Origin: Chara braunii
Lineage: Eukaryota; Streptophyta; Charophyceae; Charales; Characeae
DNA: 43,133 nt
NCBI GenBank assembly: GCA_003427395.1
Contig: BFEA01000460.1
Span: forward strand, 175,230-218,362
Direction of reading: 5' to 3'
Part shown: positions 1 to 9,671 of the stretch, piece after piece
Layout: each line of letters opens with the position of its first letter
Numbering within the stretch: position 1 is the first letter of the stretch
Translations under genes and position numbers: made by a program
Notes under the pieces: model-generated
Seen by the model: only the letters and a program-made list of their open reading frames with translations
The model's database searches: none
What the model was told of the DNA's origin: nothing

Positions 1-3
1 TGT

Positions 4-48
<45 letters not shown>

Positions 49-79
49 AGTGTATGTGTGCGTGTTTGTGTGTGTGTTT
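1..79. repeat. (TG)n microsatellite
   Basis: Nearly uninterrupted TG dinucleotides with a few GC and GA variants, reaching the window edge, so the full length is unknown. Confidence 0.9.
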
Positions 80-1009
80 AAACTGATGTATGGCAATCGA
101 AGATACAAAACACTAGTATCGAGCATGTATCCGATGACAAAACGTCGACGTACCTTGTACCCGAAGTTTGCGTAGGTATGGTATGACTCAGCGTGTGGTC
201 CAACGGATATCTACTAAAGCCTAAACATTGTCGTGTTCTTCATAGAGCACCCATTTCATCCGATCCTCCGGAGGGAAGAAAGAAAACACGAAAGTCGAAG
301 CAAAAAGGTGGGGCTTACATAGTAAAAAAAAAAATTTGACAGACACGAAAAAAAAAGGGGGGGGAAGGAGGGAAAGAGAACCGCTGGAATGGGCTCTTGC
401 TCTCACAACTCGTAGAAACATGTACAAGTCAAGGGAGGACAGGAAACGAAGGAGTTGCATCGGGTGCTACAGTTACTAATCAAGCGATGATAAAAATAAC
501 TTATTGGGAGGCGTATATTTGTCCGGTATTGATCAGGTCGCTACCAAGTTTTAAGGGTATCTCAATTATTACATCCGTAGGAGAAGTGTCAGTGTCCCAA
601 TAGAAGGAGAGAATAGTCGTTCGACACTCAAAGGATTACAAGAGCAATAGTTAAATGAGCAAGGTAAGAAGGTAAAAAAAATAAAAATAAAAGGTGAATG
701 CAGCAGCTTATTCCGGGGAGGTCTTCATTCGTTAGATCCTAGTACAATAAAAGTGATCAGACGAAGGACAGCAGAGGTCGAAGGATTCAACGAATACTCT
801 TCCATTAGAGAGAATGTCAGAATTACTCAGACACTCAAGATTTCTCGTCACTGGAGGGCGATCGTATTTTTTTTTAATTGAACTATTGTAAACATTGGGT
901 GAGCATAATAAGGCAAGAGATCGGGGCGGACAAGAGGCAAGGTTGGTGGATCTGCGAAGAACATTATGCATCAACACAAATTTGTAGAGTCACACAATTG
1001 CTAAAAAAG

Positions 1010-1045
<36 letters not shown>

Positions 1046-2888
1046 AAGCAACCTTGAGACCTGATTCATTAACACAACAAGTAAAGCTTCAAAGATTTCA
1101 CATGTAAGCTTCACCAAAAAATTTGTGATGACTGTTTCAAAAATTCACAATCGCAACATGAAGTTCCAATCATGAAAAGGTCACACTCAAAAGAATGTAA
1201 GGAGAAGTTAGGGAGGACCGGTATGGAAAAAAAAAAAAAGATAATAAGAAAAAAGAAAAAAGAAAAAAACTTGCACCGTGCACTCCCGTGCCCCTATTTT
1301 TGCATTGATGCGCAAGAGACATCACAGCAGCTCCGCAGGCGGGGTGGCACATCCCAGAGACCTTTCTGTCGCCTGCCACTAGCCACGTCATCAGAAGGAA
1401 AACTTTCCTTTGTCGTTGAAAGACCGGAAGTGAGGGGAGGGAAGGTTCAAAGGGTTCGAGGGAGAAGATACATGAGCCTTGCAATGGGGTGATGCTGATG
1501 TTGTAGCACTTGTGGAGGCACATGATGAACACAAAATGCGAGGAGAACTCGGCTGATGTTGTGTGCGGGAGGACAAGGGAAGTGGGTTGTGTATGCATGC
1601 CCACAATTGGGAGGGAGGCAAGGAAGAAAAGAAGAGTAAGCAAGGAAAAAATTGTTCGGTACGTTAGGAATGCGCATGTCGAAAACTCCATTGATGTCCT
1701 CTGTCATCCCTCATCATGTGTCATGTCGAAAGAGCACCCCTGCCAATTCTTAGCGTGCAACAACTCGTGAGCCGATAGGCTTACAATAGGGTAATCAAGT
1801 TTGTGACATCAATAATGCTCGTAAGAGTAGAGTAGTAGTGATGAGCGTCAAGGTGCAGATAGCGCTAAGGGCAACGAAGAGGAAGGCAATAATGTGGATG
1901 AAACTAGAGAAGCGTTGTCTGTGGGAAAACATCACGCATTCAGTTAGACCCAAGAAAGCAATGCGCCGATGAAAATGTTTGGAGTGAGTGCTAAGCACAA
2001 TGCGCGTGAGCAAAGGAGCGCAAGAAGTGACAACCGGTCCATACCACTAGGTTTCATGGTTTCTCAGTGACGATACCCCTTCTTCAAACTCGACGAAGTC
2101 TTCCTCATAGTACGGATCGGTGTGAAATTTCATTTCAGAGTCTCGACTTATCACCCCGGTAGGCAAAAGGAAAAACGAGGAAACACTGAACAGTCTTTGA
2201 AACACACCGCAACTCCTCCGGTATTAGTGGTTCGCCAAATCAAGTCTCTCAAGGTTCCGTACATACGCTTGAAGTAAATGAATAGCTGAAAGTATCACCC
2301 TTGGTCATGTCCTACTGCTTAAGTACCCATGAAGCGACTGGTCACAGTCATGGTGATACCAGGACGTGCAGTGAAATTTTGAAAAGAAGGCCTAAGGTTG
2401 TGCATCTGGCGGTTCAATGTCAAAAACATTGAAGGTGTTGAAACTTGTTTCGATCCTTGCTGAAAGTTACTGGAGACTTTGAAGTGTGAAGTGACCCAAT
2501 AAATCGCATCAGGTTCGGGGGAAAAAAATTGTTGAGGACTTACATATGTTGGCTAGAAACAACAAAAAAACGGAAAAGACAAGATCGAAAGGGAAGAGAC
2601 GGAGAAGTTGGAAAAAACAATTCGAAAAAATAAAAAAATTGTAAAATTTTAAAAAATGATGGGTTTCAATACATCGTCCACGGGCAACGCAGAGTGGTTG
2701 TCCTTCTTTTTTCAAGGTAGTTGGCTCAAAACCTTGTGCTGGATTTATTGGAGCGGCAATAAAGGGGGTAACTAAAAAATCACTGAAGTTGTATTTTTTT
2801 TGCACGGTGCAGTAGCAAAAATAGAAATTATGTTGAATTGGCGCAGCAATTATTTTGTGATCTTAGAGGGGGGGAGGGGGGTTCAGAT
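80..2888. other. AT-rich flank, no gene recognised
   Basis: I see no convincing gene here. The open frames are short, overlap on both strands and have low-complexity translations. The stretch holds a poly-A tract at about 1010-1044 and several shorter A or T runs. On the minus strand, around 2690-2760, there is a weak B-box-like GGTTTTGAGCC, which may be a decayed tRNA-derived repeat, but no A box supports it. Confidence 0.5.
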
Positions 2889-3082
2889 ATTTCTCCTAGA
2901 AAGAAAACGACCTAATCTACTAATTCTTGGAGTTTTAGATTTTTTGTGAATACTTTTGAGTAAAAAAAAAATGCCAAAGTGATTTTAAATATTTTTAAAT
3001 ATTTTTCTTGGAAGAAACAGGACCTAATCTATAGATTCGTAAGGTTTTAGATTTTAAGCAAAAAAAAAGGTCAAAGTTGCAT
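2889..3082. repeat. Imperfect tandem duplication, about 110 bp x 2
   Basis: Two diverged copies share the ordered blocks ATATTT-CT-GAA, GACCTAATCTA, ATTC, TTTTAGATTTT, an A run, and a CAAAGT-containing tail. The second copy ends immediately before the first base homologous to the retroelement array, so this duplication marks its left boundary. Confidence 0.65.
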
Positions 3083-3212
3083 CTTGCAGAAGTTTGTTGT
3101 GGTCTCTTTCTTCCTCCACCGTACGCAGACCTATTCTTTTATTGAAGGTATGGTCTTTCCTTTGTTGTTCTCTCTGAAAAGCGAGCTCTGGAATAGGGGT
3201 TACTTGGATGAA

Positions 3213-3563
3213 CTGCGTTACCACTTGTACGCACCCTCGTACGAGTACGGATTCGTACTCTTGTACTGATACGCTACTCATACGTTAAGGGTGTCGTACA
3301 AGTTTTTTTTTTTTTTAATCCATTTTTTTTCTCTCAAATTCTAATAAGAATCTTAAGATGACGCTCAGCCAAATGTTGCTTGTTTTCTGTTGTTGCATCA
3401 CATTTTTGTTTTTCGGATTTTTTTAATGACTTTTTTTTTTTTTTTTCTACGGGGACGCACAAGACGTACGAGTTCCTGTACAGGTTCCCGTACGGATCCC
3501 GTACAGATATTACCTATACGTTTCGTACAGAAAGGCCCCATACACGTACGTTATGCAACGTAC
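3213..3563. mobile_element. Candidate hAT-like MITE with GTACG subterminal repeats
   Basis: This 351-bp block is absent from the equivalent place in all other units. It is flanked by TGGATGAA on the left (3205-3212) and CGGATGAA on the right (3564-3571), an 8-bp duplication with one mismatch, as expected for hAT elements. Both ends are packed with TACG/CGTA words, and the middle is T-rich. The terminal inverted repeats are weak (about 12 of 19 positions match), so the superfamily call is tentative, while the insertion itself is clear from comparison. Confidence 0.55.
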
Positions 3564-4093
3564 CGGATGAATACTTTAACGTTGCTTTGTTAAACTTCTC
3601 GAGGTAGTTCAGAGGTATTTGGAACGAATGACTATCGATTTTTACTAAGTGGGGTCATTTTCTAAGGGGTACGAAGGGGTCTTGTCTAAAGGGCCCTCCG
3701 TTTAGGGGACTTCCTTTTGATAGCTGCCCTCTTTCTAGGGATTTGTTTGTTTGTTTCCATATATGGTGTGGCTTGAAGTCCTTATTCGAGAATAAGTGTA
3801 CGTCTGGATCTATTGATGTTTTTCTTTGGTAACAGTGCCGGAAAGGGTGGATCTGCTGACTTTTGGGTTCTTTTTAGAGAGTGAGGTCGCATGCAGAATA
3901 GGCTGGTTGATTTTTTATATCTCGTTGGATCTTGTGGTCTGCACTTTGCTATGCTTTAGGATTGTTTTTGTAGTAGGTAAGGTGATTTGAACCATCAACT
4001 TGTCGGGTTGTAGATTTGCGTGGCTCTGTGATGAAGTTGGTTGAACTGATTTTCTGACGATGTTTGGACTTGTCTACCAGTGTTAACCTGGAG

Positions 4094-4100
4094 TATATAA
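4094..4100 (+). promoter_or_regulatory. TATA-like box, junction before unit A
   Basis: TATATAA lies in the conserved context TTAAC-TGGAG-TATATAA-GTAC. A start about 30 bases downstream would fall at the 5' strand of the hammerhead motif. Recurrence at the other junctions makes it a plausible element promoter. No expression evidence is available here. Confidence 0.5.
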
Positions 4101-4126
4101 GTACTTTAACACAATGCACATCGCAT

Positions 4127-4184
4127 CAGCTTTCAGACCCCTGATGATCTAGGTTAACGGCCTGGTGAAACCGGTATGGTCGTC
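4127..4184 (+). ncRNA. Hammerhead ribozyme-like motif, junction 1
   Basis: The core CTGATGA (4141-4147) and GAAA (4167-4170) are intact. Stem II pairs CTAGG with CCTGG through one G-U wobble, with U-U at its base. Stem III is the minimal ACCGGT, followed by A4176 as the predicted cleavage base (GTA triplet). Stem I pairs GACC with GGTC, but the first pair is C-U because base 4177 is T where other copies have G. Activity is therefore probably reduced. Minimal type I hammerheads with tiny stem III are known from Penelope-like elements. Confidence 0.6.
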
Positions 4185-4336
4185 CGTCTTGCTTTATGTT
4201 ATAGTTTTAATAAAGTCACGTTTGAAACATAGGTGTTGTCTTTCCTTCTTCTCCCTCCTTCTACTGGTCTCTATCAGAGTTGTTGCAATGAGTGTTGGTA
4301 TGTTGAAACCATCAGTGTGTGTAAGCCTTGTGCTAA

Positions 4337-4703
4337 AAACTGACATTTTATCAAAATGGACATTTTTTTATTTTTTGAACGAAATTGAAAATCGAGTTTT
4401 TTTCAACTTTTTGGCTGAAAAGTCGTCTAAATTTGCTGCTTTTGAGGGTCTGTCGTTTTTAAAACGTTGGACCCCTGTATGTATCTAGACTTAGCTTGAG
4501 ACCAGATATATCCCGGCAGTCCCCCTTGTATGTATCTAGTCTTAAACGTAGTCATGATGCATCCAGGGGGTCCGATGTTTTGAAATCGCTGGACCCTAAG
4601 CAGCAGCAAAATTCAGACGAGATTCCGGCTAAAAAGACTAAAAAAAACTCAGTTTTAATTTCGTTCAAAAAAAAAATTGCGCATTTTAATGAAATGGTAG
4701 TTT
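4337..4703. mobile_element. Foldback MITE at the leading copy/unit A boundary, TAA duplication
   Basis: A 367-bp insertion is present only at this junction. Its two ends form an imperfect inverted repeat of over 100 bp: the left end starts AAACTGACATTTTATCAAAA and the reverse complement of the right end reads AAACTACCATTTCATTAAAA, with the similarity continuing inward to GGGTC. It is flanked by TAA at 4334-4336 and 4704-4706. A 3-bp TAA/TTA duplication fits PIF/Harbinger, although the termini are not the usual GGGCC type. Open frames inside it are not genes. Confidence 0.75.
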
Positions 4704-4781
4704 TAACTCTCTTGGACTCACAGAGTAACCAACGTAGGAGTGAGACTTCGGTTGTATGGCTTTGGTCCTTTCGAGGAACGA

Positions 4782-6227
4782 TGGCTTTCAACTTCAACAA
4801 CATGAATGGTGGTGGTGTCAGGGGTCTTTGTTACAATTGTGGTCAACATGGCCACTTGGCCAGATTTTGTCCTACCCCTGATAGGCGGTTGAATGGAGTG
4901 CAGTCGTGAACTAGTACAACTATTGTTCTAGAGCAAGCTCCGTTGTTGACTCTGTCGGCTAGTAATCATTTAGGTAAGGCGATCCAACCATATTCGAGAA
5001 AGTATTCAGGTGGTGGTGGCTGGTTGGGGAGCAGGGTCAGCAATCTCCAAGAGAAGGTGGGTAGGATTTCTGCCAAACATAATGCTAAAGAAGCTAAGGA
5101 GCAAGCAACATGCGAAGAGGAAGATAGGAAGAAGAGTGAACGTGAGGAAGGGGGACGTAGGCAGCGTGAACGAGAGGAATTTCAGGTTCACATTAATAAG
5201 GAGATGAATAGCAACATTGATCGAGTGTGTACGGCGGTTCTGCAAAGAAGGGCAGTGATGCTGGCGAGGTGGCAAAGTTGAAGGTGATGGCTGAGGCGTT
5301 GCATAATTCTTAGAGTAGGGTTTGTGTCTCCGGAGCTTCCGCCAAGAAAAGTGATAGTGAGGAGGTCGCTAGACTTAAAGCTAAGGTTGTGGAATTAACA
5401 AAACAGCGGACAACTTTGACCAAATACTCTGAAAAGGCAGAAGAACCCACTAGGTTACGGAGGGAGCAGGCAAAGATGAAATATGTTGTTGATCGAAAGT
5501 TTGCAATGTTGGAGGGCGTTATTGCATCACTGAAGGGAAGGTGTGAGGAAGCGGAGGCAAGTGTTGAAGTGTGGAAATTCAAAGCTCTAAGGCAGGCAAC
5601 AAGAGAGGTTGTGTTGTTATTGGTCAAACTCCGGTTACAGAAGAACGACTTCTGCCTCGGACTACTCCGATTGGTTCACCTCAAGCCGTAAGGCGGGTTG
5701 ATTTGGAGCTCAAGGGTATTGTCGAGAGACATCAAGCACGCGTGGACTTGCTTAAAGAGATGCGATTGAAAAAAGTCAATGCTAGGAAGAAATCCGAGCA
5801 GGAGGTGGATAAACTTATGGAGGCTTTGGCGCGTTTGGAGATGGGAAAGCGAGCTAAGGTACAGGATTCTTGGTTCAAAGCAAGGCTTGATGAGGTGGCA
5901 TGGCCTTCGGCTATGAAAGACAAAGGTAAAATGGTTGAGACACTGGAAATTAAGATTAGTGAGAGGGAGGTGTTCGTTCATGATGCCTGTAAGCAGTTGC
6001 GGTCGATAAAGAAGGAGGAGATCCTGGTTATTTGCAACAAAAAATGTGTTGTCTATTCTAAGCGAGAACCTATGAAGGAAGAAATTGTGCAGAAACGGGC
6101 TGTGATAATTTATGACGAGGACGATGGTGACGAAGGTAAGGAGAAGGCTTGTTCTGTTCTTGATGTCTCTGAAGATGGGGACGAGTCTTCTGATATGGGC
6201 AACGGGCGTGGCTCGGCACCCTCTTAA
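4782..6227 (+). pseudogene. ORF1 of unit A: CCHC zinc-knuckle and coiled-coil (gag-like) protein, broken
   Basis: The ATG at 4782 (ATGGCTTTC) is conserved in position in units B and D. After an Asn/Gly-rich leader comes CYNCGQHGHLARFC (4829-4870), a C-X2-C-X4-H-X4-C knuckle of the nucleic-acid-binding type. The rest is mostly Lys/Glu/Arg-rich and predicted coiled coil (for example the EEVARLKAK and EASVEVWKFK stretches), ending in an acidic tail (DEDDGDEGKEKA). Defects are a TGA at 4907 just after the knuckle, a frame change near 5255, an in-frame TAG near 5311 shared with all units, and a 1-base deletion near 5592 shared with unit D. A gag-like RNA-binding role is inferred from the knuckle and coiled coil. 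I know no named family for the rest. Confidence 0.7.
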
Positions 6228-6311
6228 GGTCATGCCCGAACGCGGCCTATCTTTGGAGGGTTGTACGAACTTGTTGTAGATTTCGGTCTCAATCTTCAGA
6301 GTTTTGAGGTG

Positions 6312-8925
6312 TAGGGAGCTTAATGTGTTGTTGAGTATCGTAATTGGTGGTTTTATTGTGTCTAATGAGGTTTCATGGGGATGCAAGTTAGTGAATTTTT
6401 TGTTGAATTCATGTTGCTTATTGTTCGAAGGTGAATGGAACGGGTTTGTTGTTTATACATTGGTGTCACCATAGTCGAAAGACTTGTATATTGGTAGCAT
6501 GCAACGGGATTTTCATTCTCGTTGACGGAAGTACGTTTATCGTGCATGCCGCATGGATGTGATTGAGGCACGTAGACGTAATGAAAAGTTGTATAGGTGG
6601 CTTTGAAGGTGCGATGCTCACACTTATGCTATTGTCTCTCTCTGTTGTTGTTCTCTTGATGATTTTTTGGTTACAGAGAAATACTTTATTAGATTGTTCT
6701 GCCCCACCCTCAATGGGGTTATCAAGTGTGTGGGAGTGGAGGTTTGGATTGATCGATGGAAGGTTCTAAGGAGGTTATGTGAGAGCGGTATTGGTTTTTG
6801 CATTTTTCGTACGGTTGAGCTTCACCATGCTAGAGACTGGGTTAACGATGGCATTACCCTCTGTTTCCTTTTAGTGGTTTCCTTTCTCAGTATTTCATTG
6901 GCTCTTAAGGGTTCATTAGCCGGTTTCTTGGCTAATTCGGGTAGTCATTGTCTTTTGAAGAAATGGAGTTTTGACTAATGGATTGCGGCATACATGGCCA
7001 TCCGTACTTTCACTGGAAAAAAATCCAGGTTTCGGTTGCGTTGCTTATTATGTAATATATTTTCTCTAGGTTTGGTCTTCACATCAGGGAACAGTTTATT
7101 ATCATATTAGTTTTTGAGGAAGGGATTTTCAAGGTCAAGGTGCAACGACTTTGAGCTGGGTTGGTGGCTAATCTTCAAATCTCAGAAGGATGGAAGATGA
7201 TGATTGTGAGGTGAATCAGGATCGTTTAGGTGCACAATAAGAATGTTGGCGACGTATTGCATAACTATAGGTAGGCCTCGAGAGTTGAGGTGGTAAGTTT
7301 GTTGTTATCAAGATTTCGACTCATCTTTGTTGCGTGTTGATGGGCATGTCTTTTTTCGTCTTAATGACCTTAATTGCTTTCCATCTTGGCTAAAAGACTC
7401 TAAGAGTTTGCTTCGTTCTTCTAAATCTCATTTTATTGATGTTGTACGTTCTCGAATTATTGCTTTTTTTGTTGATCATCCTTCTTTGCCCTCTTTGTGT
7501 CCCAGTGTCTTGATTGACAATCTGTTGAAAGGTTGTTTTTCTGAGCTCGAAGATTTCTCTTTGTGTCCTACTCCTATCTGTGTAGATGCTCTTGGTCTTT
7601 TTCATTCTATGTTTCAAGGGCTTGTGTGTAGTCCTATTGATCACAACATGGGCAATACTATGGTTTGTTACCCATTCGTTTATGATTCCGGCATGAGGAA
7701 ATTATTTTTTCACAGCCCATCCCTTAAACTTCACTCAAATAGCGAGGGGGTACTTTTGAGGAGGTGCTTCGATGAGTATGAACGTGCTGGCTTGGGAACA
7801 ATCAGCAAATGGAAGAAGGATGCGAGCCTTGAGAGACGTTATTATTTACCTAAGCATAAAGATGTTACGTGGTGGCGACCTATCTGTCCCTCGTATTCAG
7901 AGTGTTCGGTTGGTGGTGGGCGGATCGTTGCTCGGGATGTTAATGCACTACTATGGAACTTGCCGGCTCATTCCAATTTGAATCGACGGACTATTGATGG
8001 TTTGTTGTCTGGGATCGCAATGGTCAACAAAGGTTTGACTGATGATCATGAGTTATTGGGAGCTTGTTTGGATGTTAAGGAGATGTTCGCCAATCTTCTG
8101 CATCAGTCTATCTTAAGGGCGTTAGCCGGGGTTGCTGACTTCTGGCTGAACAAAGAGATTGTCGTTGTTGAGGTAAGGAAGTGTGAAAAGGGTGTTGCGC
8201 TCCTGAAAGACCGTTGCGAGGATGGTTGGAAGAAAGTTTCGTTCTATTTGATTCTGAGCTTCGTTTCCTTCGAGCTTCAGAATACTTTCGTCTCTACCTC
8301 TGGTTGATTGTTTAGGCAAAAAGGTTGGGATACCTATGGGAAAGCCTTCGAACCCTGCTCATGCATGTCTCCTTTGTGCTTATAAGAATTTGTGTTTTTG
8401 TCGAGTTTGGGTGCTGATCGAATAAAATTTCGTGGTTTTCAGTTGGTCGACGACGTGTCCATGTTTGAGATGAGGTGTGTCGAAGAAAGGCAGTAAATTC
8501 AATTGAACGTTTCAGCAGATGTTACGATGGGCATCCACTTTTGGAGAAGACTAGTGATGAGGTGTGTTGGGATTATCTCGGTTGTGTGTTGAAGATTGTC
8601 GAAGGGAAGACGGGACTCGTGTGTTTCCCAATGGTAAAAAATCAACGTCGAGAGTTGAATGATGAATTATGTTTCAAAACATTCAGGATTTTTTTCGTAT
8701 ACCGGTTGGAAGCAGAACTTTGCGGTGATCTCTTTCGTCCTCCATCGTGCGAGACCTATTCGTTTATTCAAGGTATGACCTTTCCTTTGCTGTTCTCTCT
8801 GAAGTGCGAGCTTTGGACACGGGGTTACCCGGATGAATATTTTGACGTTGCTTTATTCAACTTTTCAAGGAAGTTTAGAGGTATTTGGAAGGAATGGCTA
8901 TTGGTTCTTACTAAGCGGGGGCATT
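6312..8925 (+). pseudogene. ORF2 of unit A: GIY-YIG endonuclease followed by reverse transcriptase, broken
   Basis: The GIY-YIG module runs from VVY (6448) through LYIG (about 6484-6495) to the helix Glu (GAG, 6676) and CPTLN (Asn 6712-6714). A TAG splits the first two motifs. A linker of about 200 residues with no recognised domain follows. The RT has RPICPSY (about 7876-7899), DVKEMFANLLHQSI (about 8071-8115) in an open stretch at 7327-8307, then after frameshifts KVGIPMGKPSNPA (8321 on), the catalytic LVDD (8442-8453) and a motif D/KNQR block. The last residues are conserved (GIWKEWLLVLTK). There is no clear ATG for ORF2. The endonuclease lies N-terminal to the RT, opposite to canonical Penelope elements and as in Naiad/Chlamys. 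Confidence 0.75.
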
Positions 8926-9355
8926 TTCTTGGGGTTAGGAAGGGGGTTGAAGGACCCTTGGTTTAGGAGGCTACCTTTTGATGGGTACCCTCGGTCTAGG
9001 GGGTTGTTTGTTTTTTTGTGTATGGGGTGTGGCTTGAAGACCTTGTTCGAGAATAAGTGTAAGTTTGAATCGATTGATGTTGTTCTTTCGTAGTAGAGTC
9101 GGGTGGGGTTGATTGGCTGACTCGTGGGTTATTTTTTAGTAAGTGAGGTCGCGTGCGAAATAGGTTGGTTTATTTTCTGTATCTGGGTGGATCTTGCGGT
9201 TTGCACGTTGTTATTCTTTCGGATTGTTTTTGTAGTAGGTAAGGTGATTTGAACCATCGACTTGTCGGGTTGTAGGTTTACTTAGCTCTGTGATGAAGCA
9301 TGTTGAATTGATTCTCTAACGGTGTTTAGACTAGTCTACTAGTGTTAACTTGGAG

Positions 9356-9362
9356 TATATAA
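9356..9362 (+). promoter_or_regulatory. TATA-like box, junction A/B
   Basis: TATATAA after TTAACTTGGAG. The cleavage base of the following hammerhead is 76 bases downstream. Confidence 0.5.
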
Positions 9363-9387
9363 TTACGTTGACACAACGCCCATTGCA

Positions 9388-9446
9388 TAGACTTGCAAAA
9401 CCCTGATGATCCAGGTTGGCGGCCTGGTGAAACAGGTAGGTTCGTC
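9388..9446 (+). ncRNA. Hammerhead ribozyme-like motif, junction 2 (covarying stem I)
   Basis: CTGATGA (9403-9409), stem II CCAGG/CCTGG (U-U at its base), GAAA (9429-9432), minimal stem III ACAGGT, and predicted cleavage after A9438. Stem I here is AACC/GGTT. Compared with the other copies the third pair changed from C-G to A-T on both strands, a compensatory change. An outer GAC/GTC helix flanks a 5-base bulge. The stem III loop differs from other copies (AG instead of CG) while the A-U and C-G pairs are kept. Confidence 0.65.
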
Positions 9447-9671
9447 CGCCTTGCTTCACGTTATAATTTTAATAAAGTCGCGTTTCAGGCATCGATGTTG
9501 TCTTTCCTTCGTCTCCCTCAATTGGTGTTTGTCGGAGTTGCTGCAATAACTGTTGGTGTGTTAAAACCATTAGTGTGTGTGTAAGTCTTGTGCTTAACTC
9601 TCTTGGACTCACAGAATAACCAACGTACGAGTGAGACTACAGTTGTGTGGCTTCGGTACTTTCGAGGAACG

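Larger units (their letters stand above)
3083..4336 (+). mobile_element. 5'-truncated leading copy of the Penelope-like element (pseudo-LTR)
   Basis: Homology to the larger units starts abruptly at about 3083, inside the C-terminal part of the RT: the translated TYSFIEGMVFPLLFSLK matches the same region of the other units. It continues through the 3' untranslated region, TATA box and hammerhead motif to the element's 3' end (GCCTTGTGC). A short truncated copy in front of a full copy is the usual pseudo-LTR layout of Penelope-like elements, because it supplies the promoter-bearing end to the next unit. It is interrupted by a 351-bp insertion at 3213-3563. The exact left end is uncertain by about 10 bases, and I found no target duplication. 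Confidence 0.75.
4704..9593 (+). mobile_element. Penelope-like element, unit A
   Basis: This is a near full-length unit (4,890 bp) with 5' leader, ORF1, ORF2 and a 3' region of about 650 bases that ends in TATA box, hammerhead and GTCTTGTGC. It is the best-preserved copy: it alone combines an in-frame CCHC knuckle, a complete RT motif A, motif B (GIPMGKP) and LVDD. It still carries stops and frameshifts. Its 5' start is defined by where homology resumes after the MITE and by equivalent junctions in the other units. Confidence 0.8.
8926..9593 (+). other. 3' untranslated/junction region of unit A
   Basis: This stretch is non-coding and G/T-rich, and it is conserved in all units (blocks CTCGGTCTAGGGGGTTG, GTGATTTGAACCAT, TTGTCGGGTTGTAG). 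It carries the promoter-like box and hammerhead. An AATAAA hexamer about 35 bases past the predicted cleavage site recurs in every copy and could be a polyadenylation signal. Confidence 0.6.

Noticed and set aside
1170-1691. 173-residue minus-strand open frame with a plus-strand partner
   Set aside because: Low-complexity Lys-rich or Phe/Leu-rich translations from A/T runs; no domain and no start context.
4060-4176. Type III hammerhead using the upstream CTACCGG as stem III
   Set aside because: CTACCGG can pair with CCGGTAG, but the base after the required T is G and no stem I forms, so the minimal type I fold is better.
7327-8307. Functional RT gene in unit A
   Set aside because: The 326-residue open frame covers only the fingers to motif A; motif B and LVDD lie in other frames.
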